DNA from: Sulfurisoma sediminicola
GTDB lineage: Bacteria; Pseudomonadota; Gammaproteobacteria; Burkholderiales; Rhodocyclaceae
Length of the DNA: 64,000 nt
Direction: 5' to 3'
Assembly (NCBI RefSeq): GCF_003865015.1
Contig: NZ_BHVV01000006.1
Span: 186,001-250,000 of the forward strand
The notes below the pieces were generated by a model. It did not search any database. It was not told where the DNA came from and was given only the letters and a program-made list of their open reading frames with translations. The translations under genes were made by a program, and so were the position numbers. Below, one piece after another: positions 12,001-18,053 of the stretch (position 1 is the first letter of the stretch; the number at the start of each line of letters is the position of its first letter).

Positions 12001-12363
12001 AACGAGTTCGTCTCCGCCACCGAGGCCATGCCCGGCGGCGGCTGGACCGATCTGCGGCAGGACCGGACGGCGACCGGGGTGCGCAACTACAACAGCAACG
12101 ACTATATCGACCTGGGCGCCTACATGGACGTGGTCGCCGCGGACGCCGACCTGTCGGCATCGCTGCGCAGCGCGGCGCAGGCCGTCAGTCAGGCCCTGAG
12201 TGCCGCCGTGGTGGCGGAAACGCAGGTTGCCGAAGCCAGCGGCCTGTCGGTCTTCCTGCCCGGCACCGCAACGGCTGCCGCCGCGGCGGACTACAGCTCG
12301 AGCAACTTTAGCTTCCTGAACGAGACGCGGTGGGCCAGTTTCGTGCAAAATCTCGCCTCATGA
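1..12363 (+). CDS. Giant Calx-beta/PPC repeat protein with C-terminal clostripain (C11) peptidase domain, 5' partial
   Basis: The reading frame is open from base 1 and begins in the second half of a Calx-beta repeat, so the true start lies upstream. More than 4,100 residues are visible. About a dozen Calx-beta-like repeats (each has EGNSGTTP-F-FTV-R, a DE-F-V-L strand and ends in NDD/DDD) alternate with pre-peptidase C-terminal-like beta-sandwiches (DYYRF or DYYKF near the start, TYYVRV near the end). Two Ig-like putative cadherin/He_PIG modules (bases about 10276-10590 and 10981-11270) precede a C11 peptidase domain from about base 11287 (TLMVYIAADNDLE). Its likely catalytic dyad is His in WDHGGG (about 11608) and Cys in DTCLQG (about 11740). 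No RTX nonapeptide repeats are seen. Likely a calcium-binding secreted or surface protein; the type I exporter genes just downstream make it their probable cargo (inference). Confidence 0.85.
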   Translation, partial: RMLTIASVPDARIENNEGFRISLTAPSGSSVRDGAGSMTLGVWNDDYTNDYAGSTRDSAYSLGNLGAGATLALPSWFAGGSIENVGGAGDPTDYYRFTAGASGALTLNLTGVGGGTFDPSADIDVRLEDAQGNWLGSSTWGGNTAEQINFSGLVSGSDYYVAVYSYIGQSDYQLTLSNLSRQTTLAIMPRDAYQMEGNSGTRAFTFEVSRGGNVQNTLVADWSIGSALDTANAVDFGSSATPTGSITFAAGEMSRMVTVSVAGDSVFENSGLDETFTVNISTADPDVLVTMASAVGVIGNDDRNETGGDTFGAATTLALASGGSIDPVAGWVGSDDLHDWYRFDAPTGGAAVNVRISGLVSDADLYIYDNTGTVQVASSTYGGSTPDEVNFAVTSGNTYYIEVRSYSGDTNYVLEASHLLAEALYAIAPADAVRAEDAGGASTDFTFTVTRTEASRAGSVGWYVEAPMAQYGQADWYDFAGSYLPSGFAQFSAGQTVATVTVTVTADSNNTEGDETFAVSLFAPTGGRLDLPNATASGIILAGGSADKGANSIAQADAAYATGNYGFDQAVGVLAAGGTLSVSDNVATGGDTNDYYRFEAAARGSVSLTLSNLSADADVQVLNSDGWYIAGGFAGGPSTENVSFAVTEGETYYVRVYPYYGATDYDLTMVHSQTGSDLLPSVWIEAADGGMPVTEGSAAGHVFTVYRSDGTGSLNVGYTLDTAFSSAGSADFTPALSGGTVTFLAGQTAASVTIVSTDDLLTESDEFFTLRLTQDPSYVTRTSQDFAVGVIQDNDGRNTAYRIDAFDFEQAEGNSGTTPYVFVVSRSGNLNYAGTANWSVTAGSPTTNAADFGGTVLPSGTVSFAAGIDFALVTVSVAGDQSFEQDEFFSVTLGGAANVGVPASVSVSASIESATAGARIVNDDLPDTFAIDPYVRNEVEGADMVFTVSRSISTAVAASVVWTLNHVSTSTADLGQTLTAGTLSFAAGVTAMDVTIATFDDTAVEASELFRVSLSNPTAGVTIEPARGIAWGVIDDNDSVASITNVTVSGGSAASLGTIVPFGTVGYEVSEGNIPTTLTFTITRDADLGPDVASWRIGAPNVNVADGFSKIGENVANAADFSGLRTGFVTFAEGATSTTANVTLVGDSFSEPDEWFNVVVGETWRTTTSTTVIPGNQAYVAPVRINNDDDENGTVFVNGFNFNEQTESLWQPGDSDLFAVAPAPGVTLPATIAAGVQAAVISAQIAHPSLSVSPSILGNADSDQEGIFVFTTTESFSSAIPRTFTVNGGAGEVGGYAVLTRLSSSYDESTNRANAKTLVATREPYAGWLDSGDRDWYKVTLNAGVGYSFEAATGAWQGAATTDISFALFNATGDLAQTTTLPDSLMLASDANGGSSVAGIAGMQSYFFEYTPTATGTYYLQLRGNDAADRLYAVAVNAPYGGSTAALPSVSVSALQTEMIEGTTSAGTPAGQFVFALRRTGNLDVESVAAYQFVPGTTTATMGAASAADLVGVTMNAPLAQTFGLGQAVAYVTVTTVAGDIFEPDEQFKLELLTAGTENAVVSATARSAAVIIRDDDSPPALSIAFNDTDGIVDGAMDEGSSGPAATPGSTPFVFTVTRDQLTPRGSTVAWAVQAPSTMIAGDFVGATSGTLTFNALQESATVTVNVRADYAVEADENFAVVLSNPANALLSATSSASATIRNDDELPTFGIVAAVSGQAEGNSGTTPFVYTVSRSGNANVASVVGWSVAQDGDAGLTAGDFGATLTAMPSGSITFAVGETARTLTLSVAGDTGSEGDERFRVTLAPVSNAAVGTGQATSRIYNDDNITLSIQPSTATIAENASVEARATYTPFVFTLNRSGLSPEANVTNVFNWSVVTTGISASLAADPEDFVGNVIPSGSVTFGQGVQVQSITINIANDTLVENDESFRLEVNPLSGVTFEGVATGGKLVANAVITSDDVAATTLFSITPIAADLLEGNAGTTAFTFRVNRSGNLADAWTLAYQVETAPDSNVSYADFGVGALGDLPSGRLTFAPNVASQTITVAVRGDTTVGEGDEAFQVHILPPVNNLTNSGQSSNYSISAPLADAMIRDDDLVNPDFAGGDWADARDLGEIGATPRIFSDRIGDPVGGDAIDENDFYRFRLTAAGALSLTLSGMTVNTDADVYLYRWEDDGDGIVNEATEITLVQAGLQGGNAAENMRLPYVNAGDYFVRVSSYAGATPYALSLASTPMTDGAGNTLTTARNVSLTATPLALTDFVGGADGSDYYKFTTTSATRFALAMTGLSDDADVRLLNAAGQVLESSLLGGASSEGILVNNLTAGSYYVWVTPWADASTFYDLTMSAETLETAATAYDSMATARSVALSATPQVFRDAVGNADPQDYYKFTLGSPTRFELGLSSIAASGDVDVELLNSDGVRIAASTTGGNAAEAIVYDNLLADTYYVRVYPAAGASTYALSLKGTPLTRVDAGGNIGTPVVLTSLGATVQTKVDYVGADDPADLYKFTVSGAAQRLAVELTGMSGDLDAVILDADGNVVNGNYFVPANAGQTAGPADEIFDVMFGVDPDDVGPLTALAAGDYYLRIQQGSDALNTSAYRLDVSLQDVADADPDLVLGVRGIPESGGADITSLLASTSTVRRIVPQGSNSNTYTDFIGSLDPHDYYSFTIAGPRNLRLTMDGMTGNADVELLNVNGAVVAAGRNNRTTAESISIDNLAGGTYYVHVLRGENNVNTRYSLNMTAMAPTDGAGDTVRTARSVTLSGTPVRFSDYVGSHDPDTTDNGIDDDPIFDLGDNYKFTLGAASTVSFKLGGMTGNADMKLYQLSSSTATVLPGSSIVESLNGGTTEDSFVSQLGAGTYVLSVIPGAVSGIEAAYTLSGWAISATPADNAGQFRSTDGIIDDTFAVMPGTLRLVTADAYKNEGSATTPYVFSVYRDGDLSLAATATWAVSVPGGSTTEADFTTTSVFPSGTVSFAANASVATVTVNIKGDAVAEADELFTVTLTGASNNLAIANAAVTGRIRNDDTPVPGASVYAITAVDQFKLEGNSGTTPYVFNVWRDGASLGAAETVDWTIDGIASTDFATVDSGDFSALSGSVSFTGTQTVKTITLSVKGDTLLEPDEYFKVSITPSAGTTANASAVGVIRSDDLSSSLAPKAVTLTGTAQSFNDFVSYTAAGVSDDDWYKLTLGNVTTNGGGRVIASLTGLVGNADIALYSAATSGGITNFTQLAASNNTGTLDESILSDNLAAGTYYLRVSPDAASADPITGLVTGYTLGLRQVARDDYVASIEAMQAGGAVGNIGLSGNTADKTGSLAGNIELAGDVDWFRVHLTAGTYTFTAKGSPSSGGTLTDTVISGIYNAAGTQLEGSHGDDSIRITSSGYTTQSAYTTDAQVALAIATEGDYYVAAEAFGALTGTYTLQVSSRNEAPVVTNPINDQSAPEGGRFVLRLPWNVFRDPEGQPLALTATQRDGSALPSWLTFDAAAQMFVGTVPNGAGDYQIRLRATDPGFDGDPATSGDNKSVDTTFTIRTPRITDDYGDTVSTTGVVTVGGSLRGVIAPAYDIDWIKVALSAGQTYSINLRGVPGSNKLTDPMIGGVYDATGTLIDGTSNDDFGDSLDSRVTFTARDAGNYYVAVTGAANSTGNYEVSVALSSGGAGNVPPSYAGGLPDFVEARELSPFSWTVPGDAFTDAQTLAYSAKLSDGTALPSWLAFNATTRTFSATSVPGNINDLDVRVTATDTYGLSTSRDVVMRTVAASEGLGNWTLMVYIAADNDLEQYALKDLNEMEAVALANGVRLVVMVDRNAGYSTADGNWTDTRRGLIRQDSNLSSFTSSLTSLGELDTGSPTTLTDFINWTASNYRAANYGLVVWDHGGGLSGTSWDFTTAGRSNLSIAETTNAISSSTLGRVDFLGFDTCLQGMVEQAVDVRGVADFVVASQDLEPGDGWDYSRWLNTFALNGNPTDRELATAAVNAYGTAYFNTQTLSAIDTSRLSTLITRINEFVSATEAMPGGGWTDLRQDRTATGVRNYNSNDYIDLGAYMDVVAADADLSASLRSAAQAVSQALSAAVVAETQVAEASGLSVFLPGTATAAAAADYSSSNFSFLNETRWASFVQNLAS

Positions 12364-12412
12364 CGGATCGACCCGGCCTGAAATTCTTCAACCTGAAACT
12401 GGAACCCAAAAT

Positions 12413-12706
12413 ATGAACAAGGAACTGTTTATCGACGGCTTCGGCAACATCATGGTCACCGGCACCATGGTGCGCATTGACCTCGTCTCGCTGGTCGAGC
12501 CCGCCGCGGAAGGCAAGCAGGCGCGTTTCGAGCACCGCGAGCGGCTGGTGATGCCGCTGGACGGCTTCCTGCGCTCCTTCGGCATGGCCGAGAGCGTCGT
12601 GCAGAAGATGGTGGACGCCGGCGTCGTCGCCAAGCGCAAGCCGGGCGACGAGGGCACGACGGCCCAGGTCGTCGAGACTGCTCCGGTTTCGCCCAATTTC
12701 GGCTAG
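12413..12706 (+). CDS. Small hypothetical protein (97 aa)
   Basis: A 97-residue protein, acidic to neutral, with no signal peptide and no membrane segment. It starts FIDGFGNIMVTGTMVRIDL and contains a predicted helical stretch (GFLRSFGMAESVVQKMVDAG). I do not recognise the family. It lies 49 bases after the giant gene and is followed directly by a strong terminator, so it is probably the last gene of that transcript and may serve the same export locus, for example as a cytoplasmic accessory factor (inference). The Shine-Dalgarno upstream of the ATG is poor, but the amino-acid composition and high-GC codon use look like a real gene. Confidence 0.65.
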   Translation: MNKELFIDGFGNIMVTGTMVRIDLVSLVEPAAEGKQARFEHRERLVMPLDGFLRSFGMAESVVQKMVDAGVVAKRKPGDEGTTAQVVETAPVSPNFG

Positions 12707-12723
12707 CCGATGCGCAACTGAAG

Positions 12724-12750
12724 GGCCTGCCCCCGGGCAGGCCTTTTTTG
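12724..12750 (+). terminator. Rho-independent terminator
   Basis: Perfect 9-bp stem (GGCCTGCCC / GGGCAGGCC) with a 2-base loop, followed by six T. It sits between the 97-aa gene and the ABC transporter gene and separates the giant gene transcript from the exporter operon. Confidence 0.9.
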
Positions 12751-12790
12751 TTGCCCGTCACCGCCGAGCATCCCGATCGAAGATCGCCCG

Positions 12791-14953
12791 ATGACCAGCA
12801 CAGCCGATAACGGCACTCCCGGCGCGCACACGGCGGTGCAGTGCCTGACGGCCATCGCCCATCATCACGGTGTGACCCTGCCGCCGGAGCGCCTGGTGCA
12901 CGAATACGCGCTCGGCACCGAGGAGCCCTCGCTCTCCGTCGTGGTGCGGATGGCCGAGAGCAACGGCTTCAAGGCAAAGGCGGAACAGATCGACTGGCCG
13001 CGCCTGATGGGCCTGCATGGCGTGTTTCCCCTGATGGCCCGATTGGACAACGGCAACTGGGTCATCATCGTCGGCGTGCGTCGCGACGCCGACCAGGAAC
13101 GCGTGGCCATCGTCGATCCCCTTGCCGCAGGGGCCGAGGTCCTGCTGCTCGATGCGCACCAGTTCGGCGCGCGCTGGCAGGGACAGGTGGTGTTGCTGAA
13201 GCGCGTCTTCAAACTGACGGATACGGAACAGCCGTTCGGCCTGCTCTGGTTCGTGCCTGAGATCCTGCGCCAGGGAGGCGCCTTCCGCGACATCGCCGTG
13301 GCGGCGATCATGCTGATCGGCCTGGCACTGGCGACGCCGATCTTCTTCCAGCTCATCATCGACAAGGTGCTGGTGCACGAGAGCTATTCGACGCTCTACG
13401 TGCTGACGGCGGGGATCGTCGCCGCCATCGCCTTCGAGTCGGTGTTCGGTTTCCTGCGCCAGTACCTGCTGCTCGGCGCCACCAACAAGATCGACATCCG
13501 GCTGGCGCGGCGGACCTTCGCGCACCTGCTGTCGCTGCCCATCGACTTCTTCGAGTCGGTGTCGGCCGGCGTCGTCGTCCGCCACATGCAGCAGGTCGAG
13601 CGCATCCGCCAGTTCCTCACCGGCAAGCTGTTCCTGACGCTGCTCGACGCGTTGGCGCTGTTCTTCTTCGTGCCCCTGCTGTTCTTCTACAGTGCCAAGC
13701 TCGGCACCATCGTGCTGCTGTTCACCCTGGCGATCGCGGCGGTGGTGGCGGCGCTGATCAAGCCCTTCCAGGCGCGGCTGCGGGAGCTGTACGAGGCCGA
13801 AGGGCAGCGCCAGGCCCTGCTGGTCGAGTCGATCCACGGCATGCGCACGGTCAAGTCGCTGGCGCTGGAACCCAAGCGCCGCAAGGAATGGGACCGGCGG
13901 TCGGCCAGCGCCATCCACAACCACTTCCGCGTGGGCAAGATTTCGATCACCGCCCAGGCGCTGACCCAGTCGCTCGAGAAGCTGATGATGGTGGCCGTCA
14001 TCGCCTTCGGCGCCCGGGATGTCTTCGACCATACGCTGACCGTGGGTGCCCTGATCGCGTTCCAGATGATTTCCGGGCGGGTGGTGGGCCCGCTGGTGCA
14101 GATCGTGTCGCTGGTTCATGAATATCAGGAAACCGCGCTCTCCGTGCGCATGCTGGGCGAGATCATGAATCGCCCCGCCGAGGCCCGCGGACGCGGTGCC
14201 GGGCTGGCGCCGAAGCTGGCCGGCCGCATCACTTTCGACCGCGTCACCTTCCGCTATCCCGGTGCGACCAACGCGACGCTGGACGACATTTCCCTCGACC
14301 TGCAGCCGGGCATGATCGTCGGCGTGGTCGGACGCAGCGGTTCGGGCAAGACCACGCTGACGCGCCTGATCCAGGGCATGTATCCCGTCAGCCAGGGCCT
14401 GATCCGGGTGGACGGCATCGACATCCGCGAGATCGATCTCTCGCACCTGCGCAGCAGCATCGGCGTGGTGCTGCAGGACAACTTCATCTTCCGCGGTTCG
14501 GTGCGCGAGAACATCAATGCCACCAAGCCCGACGCGACCTTCGAGCAGATCGTCGCCGCCGCCCAGGCCGCCGGTGCCGACGAGTTCATCGAGCGGCTGC
14601 CGCAGGGTTACGAGACGCTGCTGGAAGAGAACGGTTCCAACCTGTCGGGCGGGCAGAAGCAGCGCATCTCGATCGCCCGCGCGATCTTGCCGCAGCCGCG
14701 CGTGCTTATTCTCGACGAGGCGGCGAGTGCGCTCGACCCGGAAAGCGAAGCCATCTTCATCAACAACCTCTCCCGCATCGCCCGCGGCAAGACGGTGCTG
14801 ATGGTTTCGCACCGCATGACGACGCTGGTCGGCGCTCATGCCATCATCGCCATGGACCAGGGTCGCATCGCCGACATCGGTACCCATCAGGAACTGGTCG
14901 CCCGCTGCGAGATCTATCAGCAGCTGTGGCGCCAGCAGACCATCCACGTCTGA
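12791..14953 (+). CDS. Type I secretion ABC transporter (LapB/HlyB-like permease-ATPase)
   Basis: Inner-membrane exporter of 720 aa. Residues about 10-130 form a C39-peptidase-like domain that is degenerate: Thr (in HTAVQCL) sits where the catalytic Cys is expected and Asn (in GNWVII) where the His is expected, as in the non-cleaving C39-like domains of HlyB. The membrane domain spans about 160-440 with several hydrophobic segments. The ATPase domain has Walker A GRSGSGKT (about 514), signature LSGGQ (about 618), Walker B LILDEA and H-loop SHRMT. It is followed 6 bases later by the adaptor gene. Such transporters export RTX/LapA-type giant proteins; the upstream repeat protein is the likely cargo. 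No TolC-type outer-membrane gene is visible in this window. Confidence 0.93.
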   Translation: MTSTADNGTPGAHTAVQCLTAIAHHHGVTLPPERLVHEYALGTEEPSLSVVVRMAESNGFKAKAEQIDWPRLMGLHGVFPLMARLDNGNWVIIVGVRRDADQERVAIVDPLAAGAEVLLLDAHQFGARWQGQVVLLKRVFKLTDTEQPFGLLWFVPEILRQGGAFRDIAVAAIMLIGLALATPIFFQLIIDKVLVHESYSTLYVLTAGIVAAIAFESVFGFLRQYLLLGATNKIDIRLARRTFAHLLSLPIDFFESVSAGVVVRHMQQVERIRQFLTGKLFLTLLDALALFFFVPLLFFYSAKLGTIVLLFTLAIAAVVAALIKPFQARLRELYEAEGQRQALLVESIHGMRTVKSLALEPKRRKEWDRRSASAIHNHFRVGKISITAQALTQSLEKLMMVAVIAFGARDVFDHTLTVGALIAFQMISGRVVGPLVQIVSLVHEYQETALSVRMLGEIMNRPAEARGRGAGLAPKLAGRITFDRVTFRYPGATNATLDDISLDLQPGMIVGVVGRSGSGKTTLTRLIQGMYPVSQGLIRVDGIDIREIDLSHLRSSIGVVLQDNFIFRGSVRENINATKPDATFEQIVAAAQAAGADEFIERLPQGYETLLEENGSNLSGGQKQRISIARAILPQPRVLILDEAASALDPESEAIFINNLSRIARGKTVLMVSHRMTTLVGAHAIIAMDQGRIADIGTHQELVARCEIYQQLWRQQTIHV

Positions 14954-14959
14954 CGCGCC

Positions 14960-16327
14960 ATGGACGAACAGCAAAAACCCGCTCCCGCGCCGAAGGCGGT
15001 TCCGTTCCAGGACTTTCTGCCCGACGCCGACGCCATCGAGCAGCGACCGTTGGCCGGGGTGGCACGGTGGACGCTCTACACGGTGGTGGCGATGGTCGTC
15101 GTCTTCCTGATCTGGGCGACGCTTTCCGATGTGGACGAAATCGTCGTCGGACGCGGGAAGCTCATCACGGTGCAGCCCAATCTGCAGGTGCAGCCGCTGG
15201 AGACCTCCATCGTGCAGTCGATCGACGTCAAGGTCGGACAGGTGGTGAAGAAGGGGCAGCGGCTGGCGGCACTCGACCCGACGTTTGCGAGTGCCGACGA
15301 ATCGCAGCTGAAGGGCCGCCATTTGAGCCTGGACGCGCAAACGACCCGGCTCGAAGCCGAACTTGCCGGCAAGGCTGTTTCTCCGGGCACGCCAGGCACC
15401 GGGTCGGATGCGCGGCTGCAGGCCGACATCCGCAGCGAGAAGGACGCCAACTTCCGCGCACGGCTGAGGAAATTGGACGAAAGCCTGGCGAAGCTGAATG
15501 CGTCTCTCGTGACCAATCGGCGCGATCAGGACGTGCTCGATGCACGGGTCAAGTCCTTGCGGGAAATCGAGGCCATGCAGGAACGCCTGGTCGCGCAGAA
15601 TTTCGGCGCCAAGCAGAAACTGCTCGAAGCACGGGAGAAACGACTCGAGGTCGAACGCGACCTTGACCTGGCGCGAAACCGCGAGGCCGAAATCAAGCGC
15701 GAGATCGCCGGCGAACATGCCGATCGCGATGCCTTCAGGAAGGATTGGCGACAGAAGTCCATGGAGGAACTCGCGAACGTCCGGCGCGAGCGCGACAGCA
15801 TCGGCGAGCAGTTGCAGAAGGCCGAGAAGCGCCGCAATCTGGTCATCATGACGGCGCCAGTGGACGCCGTGGTGCTCGATGTGGCCAAGCGTTCCATCGG
15901 CTCCGTCGTGCGCGAGGCGGAACCCCTGGTCACCCTGGTCGCCTTGGATGCCCCGCTGGAGGCCGAGGTGCAGATCGATGCCACAGACGTCGGCTTCGTC
16001 AAGACCGGCGACGCGGTGCGCGTCAAGATCGACGCCTTTCCCTTCCAGAAGCACGGCACCCTGCCGGGGCGAGTCACCGTGGTCAGCGAGGATGCGTTCG
16101 CCCGCGATCCGGCGCAGATGCGCGCCACGGGGCAGACAGGCGATGCCTATTATCTCGGCCGTGTCGGCCTGGAATCGACCAAACTCGGAAAGACCGGCGC
16201 GAATTTCCGTTTGCTGCCGGGGCTCACGCTGTCGGCGGAAATCATCGTCGGCCGCCGCAGCGTCATTTCCTATTTCCTCTACCCGTTGATCCGAGCCCTC
16301 GATGAGTCGATCCGGGAACCTCGATAG
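14960..16327 (+). CDS. HlyD-family type I secretion periplasmic adaptor
   Basis: 455 aa membrane-fusion protein. It has a short cytoplasmic N-terminus, one membrane anchor (about residues 35-55, TLYTVVAMVVVFLIWATL), a lipoyl-type beta segment (VDEIVVGRGKLI, then LQVQPLETSIVQSIDVKVGQ), and a long alpha-helical hairpin rich in Glu, Arg and Lys (about 110-300). A beta-barrel half follows (TAPVDAVVLDV to GLTLSAEIIVG). It links the ABC transporter to an outer-membrane channel. The gene begins 6 bases after the transporter stop and its end overlaps the next gene by 26 bases, so all three are probably one operon. Confidence 0.93.
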   Translation: MDEQQKPAPAPKAVPFQDFLPDADAIEQRPLAGVARWTLYTVVAMVVVFLIWATLSDVDEIVVGRGKLITVQPNLQVQPLETSIVQSIDVKVGQVVKKGQRLAALDPTFASADESQLKGRHLSLDAQTTRLEAELAGKAVSPGTPGTGSDARLQADIRSEKDANFRARLRKLDESLAKLNASLVTNRRDQDVLDARVKSLREIEAMQERLVAQNFGAKQKLLEAREKRLEVERDLDLARNREAEIKREIAGEHADRDAFRKDWRQKSMEELANVRRERDSIGEQLQKAEKRRNLVIMTAPVDAVVLDVAKRSIGSVVREAEPLVTLVALDAPLEAEVQIDATDVGFVKTGDAVRVKIDAFPFQKHGTLPGRVTVVSEDAFARDPAQMRATGQTGDAYYLGRVGLESTKLGKTGANFRLLPGLTLSAEIIVGRRSVISYFLYPLIRALDESIREPR

Positions 16328-18032
16328 AAGCACCCTGGCCGGACTTCCCCCGCGCTACGCCGCGGTGGTGACGCTGCTGCAGGAGGGCAAGGCGCGGGAT
16401 GCGGCGGAACATTGCAAGGCGATCCTGCAGCGCGACCCCTGTGACGCCGAGGCCTATCATCTGCTTGGCCTCGCGGCGGCGTCGGCGTCATCGATGGAGG
16501 ACGCTTGCGAGAATTTCCGCCAGGCGGCGGTGCTGGCGCCGCGCAATCCCACCTATTTCTTCAACCTCGGCAACGCCTACACGCGGCTGGGCCGCCATGC
16601 GGAGGGGGCCGCGGCATTCCGCAACGCCCTCGAGTCGGCCCCCGAGGAGGCTTCCTGCTGGTTCAACCTCGGCAACGCCGAGCATGCCCGGGGCGACAAC
16701 GCGGCGGCCGACGCCGCGTTCCAGCGGGCCGTCGAGATCAAGCCGGATTATGTGCGCGCCTGGCTGAACCTCGGCAACGTGCGTCGCGAACTCGGCCGCT
16801 ATGCGGAAGCCCAGGCGGCGCTGGAGCAGGCCATCCGGCTGGAACCGGAGTCGTCGGGTGCCGTCAACAACCTCGGCAACCTGCTGCGCGAGATCGGCCG
16901 GCCGGAAGAGGCGCGCAAGGTGCTGGAGGACCTGCTGCGCCGCAGCGCGCGGCATTTCCGCGCCTGGAACAACTACGGCAGCGCCCTGCGCGAATCCGGC
17001 CATCTCGAGGAGTCCATCAAGGCCTATCGTCAGGCGATCGCGCTGCAGCCCGACCACGCGCAGGCGCACCTCAACCTGTCGATGGCGCTGCTCGCCGCCG
17101 GGCAGTTCGACGAGGGCTGGAAGGAATACGAGTGGCGCTGGAAGGCCGCGCGCGAAACCAAGGGCTACCAGCGCGACTTCAAGGAGCCGCTGTGGCAGGG
17201 GCAGCCGCTGCACGGCGAGACGATTCTGCTGCACGCCGAGCAGGGGCTCGGCGACGCGCTGCAGTTCGTGCGCTATGCGCCGCTGGTCGCTGCCCGCGGG
17301 GGCCGCGTGATCGTCGAGTGTCAGGGCGAACTCAAGGGCATCTTCGGGCGCATGCCCGGCATTGCCGTGGTCGTGGCCCGTGGCGAGCCGCTGCCGCCGT
17401 TCGACCTGCAATGCCCGATGATGAGCCTGCCGCTCGCCTTCCGCACCGACGCGCAAAGCATCCCGGCGGAGATCCCCTACCTGGCGCCGGATCCCGCAAA
17501 GGTCGCGGCCTGGCGCGAATACTTCGGCCGCGAGACGCGACCCAAGGTGGGACTGGTGTGGGCCGGCAATCCACGTCGTCACGACCCGGTGTCGAACATG
17601 ATCGACCGCCGCCGCAGTTTCAACCTGGAGCAGATGCGGCCCTTGCTGGAGCAGCCGGGTTTCGCCTTCTACAGCCTGCAGAAGGGCGAGGCGCAGACGG
17701 AACTCGCGCGCTGGCTCGGCCGCATCGAGGACATCGGCAGCCGCTTCGCCGATTTCGACGATACCGCGGCAGCGGTATCGCAGCTCGACCTGGTGATCAC
17801 GGTCGACACCTCGGTCGCCCATATCGTCGGCGCGCTGGGGCGGCCGGTGTGGATGCTGTCGCGTTTCGACGCCTGCTGGCGCTGGGGACCGATGGGCGAA
17901 ACCAGCGCCTGGTATCCGACGATGACGGTTTTCCGGCAGGAGCGTTACGGCGACTGGAGCGCGCCACTGGCCAAGGCGGCGCAACGCCTGGCTGGCGAAT
18001 GGATGCCGGCAAAGCCGTCATCCCCGTGCTGA
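16302..18032 (+). CDS. TPR protein with C-terminal glycosyltransferase-like domain
   Basis: 576 aa. Residues about 15-270 hold seven or eight tetratricopeptide repeats (motifs such as AWLNLGNVRRELGRYAEAQAAL). From about 310 there is a domain like those of heptosyltransferase/GT9- or GT41-type proteins (HAEQGLGDALQFVRYAPL; KVGLVWAGNP; LVITVDTSVAHIVGALGRPVWML). The start overlaps the adaptor gene by 26 bases and the first TPR begins close to this ATG, which supports the start. It is homologous in architecture to the 681-aa protein at 19129-21174. Such proteins often sit beside giant secreted proteins and could glycosylate them before export, but no substrate can be read from the sequence. Confidence 0.85.
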   Translation: MSRSGNLDRSTLAGLPPRYAAVVTLLQEGKARDAAEHCKAILQRDPCDAEAYHLLGLAAASASSMEDACENFRQAAVLAPRNPTYFFNLGNAYTRLGRHAEGAAAFRNALESAPEEASCWFNLGNAEHARGDNAAADAAFQRAVEIKPDYVRAWLNLGNVRRELGRYAEAQAALEQAIRLEPESSGAVNNLGNLLREIGRPEEARKVLEDLLRRSARHFRAWNNYGSALRESGHLEESIKAYRQAIALQPDHAQAHLNLSMALLAAGQFDEGWKEYEWRWKAARETKGYQRDFKEPLWQGQPLHGETILLHAEQGLGDALQFVRYAPLVAARGGRVIVECQGELKGIFGRMPGIAVVVARGEPLPPFDLQCPMMSLPLAFRTDAQSIPAEIPYLAPDPAKVAAWREYFGRETRPKVGLVWAGNPRRHDPVSNMIDRRRSFNLEQMRPLLEQPGFAFYSLQKGEAQTELARWLGRIEDIGSRFADFDDTAAAVSQLDLVITVDTSVAHIVGALGRPVWMLSRFDACWRWGPMGETSAWYPTMTVFRQERYGDWSAPLAKAAQRLAGEWMPAKPSSPC

Positions 18033-18053
18033 GCTACCGGCCTCGACGCCGGA

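Noticed and set aside
1-12363. Regular repeats in the giant gene as a CRISPR or tandem DNA array
   Set aside because: The periodicity is at protein-domain level (about 100 residues) with diverged DNA; there are no short identical repeats with unique spacers.
12758-16333. 1191-codon open frame antisense to the exporter operon
   Set aside because: It is a shadow of two well-supported secretion genes and crosses the terminator region; no protein features.
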